Assembly: GCA_012026795.1 (NCBI GenBank)
Contig: VEPM01000013.1
Coordinates: forward strand, 56,485-120,484
Length of the DNA stretch: 64,000 bases
Origin: Candidatus Methanoperedens sp.
GTDB taxonomy: Archaea; Halobacteriota; Methanosarcinia; Methanosarcinales; Methanoperedenaceae
Reading direction: 5' to 3'
Part shown: positions 62,076 through 64,000 of the stretch, piece after piece
Position numbering within the stretch: the first letter of the stretch is position 1
Layout of the letters: the number at the start of each line of letters is the position of its first letter
Program-made: the position numbers and the translations under genes
Notes under the pieces: model-generated
What the model saw: only the letters and a program-made list of their open reading frames with translations
Told to the model about the DNA's origin: nothing
The model's database searches: none

Positions 62076-63815
62076 ATGAAATATTTACCCGTAATTCTTG
62101 TCATATTATTTTTTTTGATCCCCGGATGTCTCCAATCCTCTGATTATAAAGATATTTCAAGGTCACAATTATTATCGGATCCGGCTGCTTTTGAAGGGAA
62201 AAAAATCTGTACTGATCTGATATATGAGAATAATGGTTTTCCAGGCATAAATGTCATAAGGAATCAGAATTTTACATCAGACCTGAAAAATGCAACTCTT
62301 GCAACAGTGTGCGGGATATATAAGTCCGACCGGATTGAACCGGACTCAGTAAACCCTATCCTGGCAGTAGCAACGCAAAAAGATGTTTACTACTCAAATG
62401 AGACCCTGAGAGTCCATATTGACTTTTATTCCCAAACAGATGGAAACGGAAAGCTTGGGGTATCAGGAATAAGAAATGATTTTGACCGGCCTTTGATCAA
62501 CAAAACACAGGATATCACTTTTGTTAAAGGGATCAATGGCTTTGATCTTGAATTCACGACCCCGTCATGTGAGGAATGTTCTGCGCTTTCACCGGGTGAA
62601 TATGCGATCAACGCTACGGTGACTGTTAACGATAACATATTTGAAACATACAAGAAGGTCACTCTTGCAAGAAATAATACTAATATTTCAAAGAACGGAT
62701 CGGGGATTTTGCAGTCAAATAATACAGTGGCAAAAGAACAATTAAATGATACGCGAGTAAATGAAATAAAGGAATATAATGCACAGACAACATCCACATA
62801 TGGTACGCTATCTAACCAAACGATACTGGTCGAATACTTCTATATAACGGGATGCCAGAAGTGCGAACAGGCCACGCCTGTAGTTGAAGCTTTAATGAAA
62901 TCCTATGGCAGCAGGGTAAAATTCGTAAAATATAATGCCAGAGAGGAAGAAAGGGATTTAGCTATCCAGTACAGCATTCCCGGCACTCCTTCTATTGTTA
63001 TTAATAAAGATAGTAAAAACCTGATATCATACGATAATTACAACGGTGATACTGCAAAACTTGAAAGTATCTTAAAAGAGGCTATTGATAAAGCCACCAT
63101 TTTGCAACAAGCTCCTGAAATCGTGCAAAGTGATACGCTCGTCCTTTCTGTGCCATCAGTTTTTTTAGTGGGGTTCCTTGCAGGTTTTAACCCTTGCCTC
63201 CTTGCCATTCTTGCTTTTATTGCATCAGTAACACTTGCGACCACAGGAAAAAGGCGAAATGTCCTTCTAATCGTACTCATGTTCAGCCTTGGAATTTTTG
63301 TAACATACCTGATAGTCGGTATCGGCCTCCTGAGAATATTGGAAGAAGCCCCTGGTTTGCAGGCAGGAATTAAGAATTTCCTTGTAGTTCTCATCGGTAT
63401 TCTGGGACTATGGCATGTTTATGACGCATATCATCTCAGGAAAAATACGGAATCCTCTTTCTACACACCGAAAGCCTTTATCCGGCTCACAGAAAGCGTG
63501 ACGAAGAATGTCAGTCTTCCGGCATCTTTCTTCATGGGCGCGCTGTTCTCGCTTATAAAAGCGCCATGTGTTGGCGCAGTGTATTTCCTGATACTTGATA
63601 TGGTAAGAAGAGGAGAAGGCGCAGGATATTTGTATCTTGCTGCCTACAACTTTGGCGTTGTGCTTCCGGTTCTTGTTCTTGGCGGCGCGATAGCGTTTGG
63701 TCTTGATCCCGGGAAAGTGGAGAAGTTCAGGAAAGACAAACGGTCATTGATGAGGCTTATAACCGGAGTGACGCTGCTTGCTATTGCGGTTTTGATGTAT
63801 ATGGGGATAATTTGA
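62076..63815 (+). CDS. Thioredoxin-CcdA (DsbD-like) lipoprotein fusion
   Basis: A 579-residue electron-transfer protein. The signal peptide ends in a lipobox (FLIPGCLQ, about residues 12-19). Two external domains follow, including a beta domain with N-x-S/T sites (about 25-235) and a thioredoxin fold whose CQKC (YITGCQKCEQ, about 260) is the redox site. From about residue 355 six or more TM helices form a CcdA/DsbD-beta domain with cysteines in GFNPCLL and IKAPCVG. It would carry reductant from the cytoplasm to the outer face, for cytochrome c maturation or disulphide repair. Confidence 0.85.
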   Translation: MKYLPVILVILFFLIPGCLQSSDYKDISRSQLLSDPAAFEGKKICTDLIYENNGFPGINVIRNQNFTSDLKNATLATVCGIYKSDRIEPDSVNPILAVATQKDVYYSNETLRVHIDFYSQTDGNGKLGVSGIRNDFDRPLINKTQDITFVKGINGFDLEFTTPSCEECSALSPGEYAINATVTVNDNIFETYKKVTLARNNTNISKNGSGILQSNNTVAKEQLNDTRVNEIKEYNAQTTSTYGTLSNQTILVEYFYITGCQKCEQATPVVEALMKSYGSRVKFVKYNAREEERDLAIQYSIPGTPSIVINKDSKNLISYDNYNGDTAKLESILKEAIDKATILQQAPEIVQSDTLVLSVPSVFLVGFLAGFNPCLLAILAFIASVTLATTGKRRNVLLIVLMFSLGIFVTYLIVGIGLLRILEEAPGLQAGIKNFLVVLIGILGLWHVYDAYHLRKNTESSFYTPKAFIRLTESVTKNVSLPASFFMGALFSLIKAPCVGAVYFLILDMVRRGEGAGYLYLAAYNFGVVLPVLVLGGAIAFGLDPGKVEKFRKDKRSLMRLITGVTLLAIAVLMYMGII

Positions 63816-63856
63816 TTTGATCAATGACAGAACCATCCAGCGCCAAAACTCTTAAG

Positions 63857-63874
63857 TATTACCATTTGGTAATA
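63857..63874. promoter_or_regulatory. Inverted repeat TATTACC-N4-GGTAATA
   Basis: A perfect 7-base dyad with a 4-base spacer, about 40 bases after the thioredoxin-CcdA gene. It may be an operator of a gene beyond the window edge, since no gene starts within the last 180 bases. Confidence 0.35.
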
Positions 63875-64000
63875 TTTATTTTTTGATTTAGAAGATGAAA
63901 ACCCACATTCCGCATACCCCCTAACACAAATACATTTTTTCATAATTTGAGCCCATAAGTGCCAATATCTTCCTGTGAATTTCTCTGAGATTCATCATGC

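Overview
The window is chromosomal DNA of an archaeon, most likely a member of the Methanosarcinales such as a Methanoperedens (ANME-2d) relative. The domain is clear from ribosomal protein L37e, an Sm-like protein, an archaeal class I CCA-adding enzyme, a Pab1020-type RNA ligase, archaeal SepF, a PGF-CTERM surface protein and a class III ribonucleotide reductase with its own redoxin. The lineage is an inference from gene content only; no rRNA is present. The single tRNA is tRNA-Leu(CAA).

Layout. 1-8.1 kb: bactofilin-like membrane protein, proline dehydrogenase, a GxxExxY gene inside inverted repeats, an ABC exporter whose second permease carries a PrsW-type protease domain, and an atypical SDR. 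8.1-18.9 kb: an accessory/defence island with a decayed group II intron, relic and intact HicBA toxin-antitoxin genes, an AvaI/BsoBI-like restriction-modification pair, an HD triphosphohydrolase plus nucleoside deoxyribosyltransferase pair, and a DNA methyltransferase-NurA-HerA operon. 18.9-31.9 kb: mostly housekeeping, with nrdH-nrdD, argS, a mobB-moaE fusion, a lone CRISPR-repeat-like sequence, ilvC, ribH, then five consecutive CBS-domain genes (18 CBS motifs) leading into an RNA ligase. 31.9-33.7 kb: a second accessory patch with a broken MNT nucleotidyltransferase, VapBC and relics of hsdS and hsdM.

33.8-43.0 kb: KaiC-like ATPase, malate dehydrogenase, the GTPase/ArvB/ArvC operon, purF, L37e, Lsm, a PUA protein and the sepF-ZPR1-NOP2/Sun operon. 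43.0-45.4 kb: a mosaic of a radC fragment, two pieces of an ABC ATPase gene and a GNAT gene with a 49-codon partner. 45.4-52.3 kb: homoaconitase/isopropylmalate dehydratase large subunit, a second VapBC-like pair, aminopeptidase, small zinc proteins and glyS. 52.3-57.0 kb: a second GxxExxY gene, a full-length ORF-less group II intron whose exact boundaries can be read because it interrupts a dyad repeat, and a 979-residue helical-repeat protein. 57-64 kb: HhH glycosylase, endonuclease V, phosphodiesterase, PGF-CTERM protein, tRNA-Leu, cca and a thioredoxin-CcdA fusion.

The best candidates for undescribed systems are the methyltransferase-NurA-HerA operon, with the adjoining HD-hydrolase/deoxyribosyltransferase pair as a possible nucleotide-depletion module. 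Next come the CBS operon ending in an RNA ligase, the permease-PrsW fusion, and the link between the dyad repeats, the GxxExxY genes and the intron.
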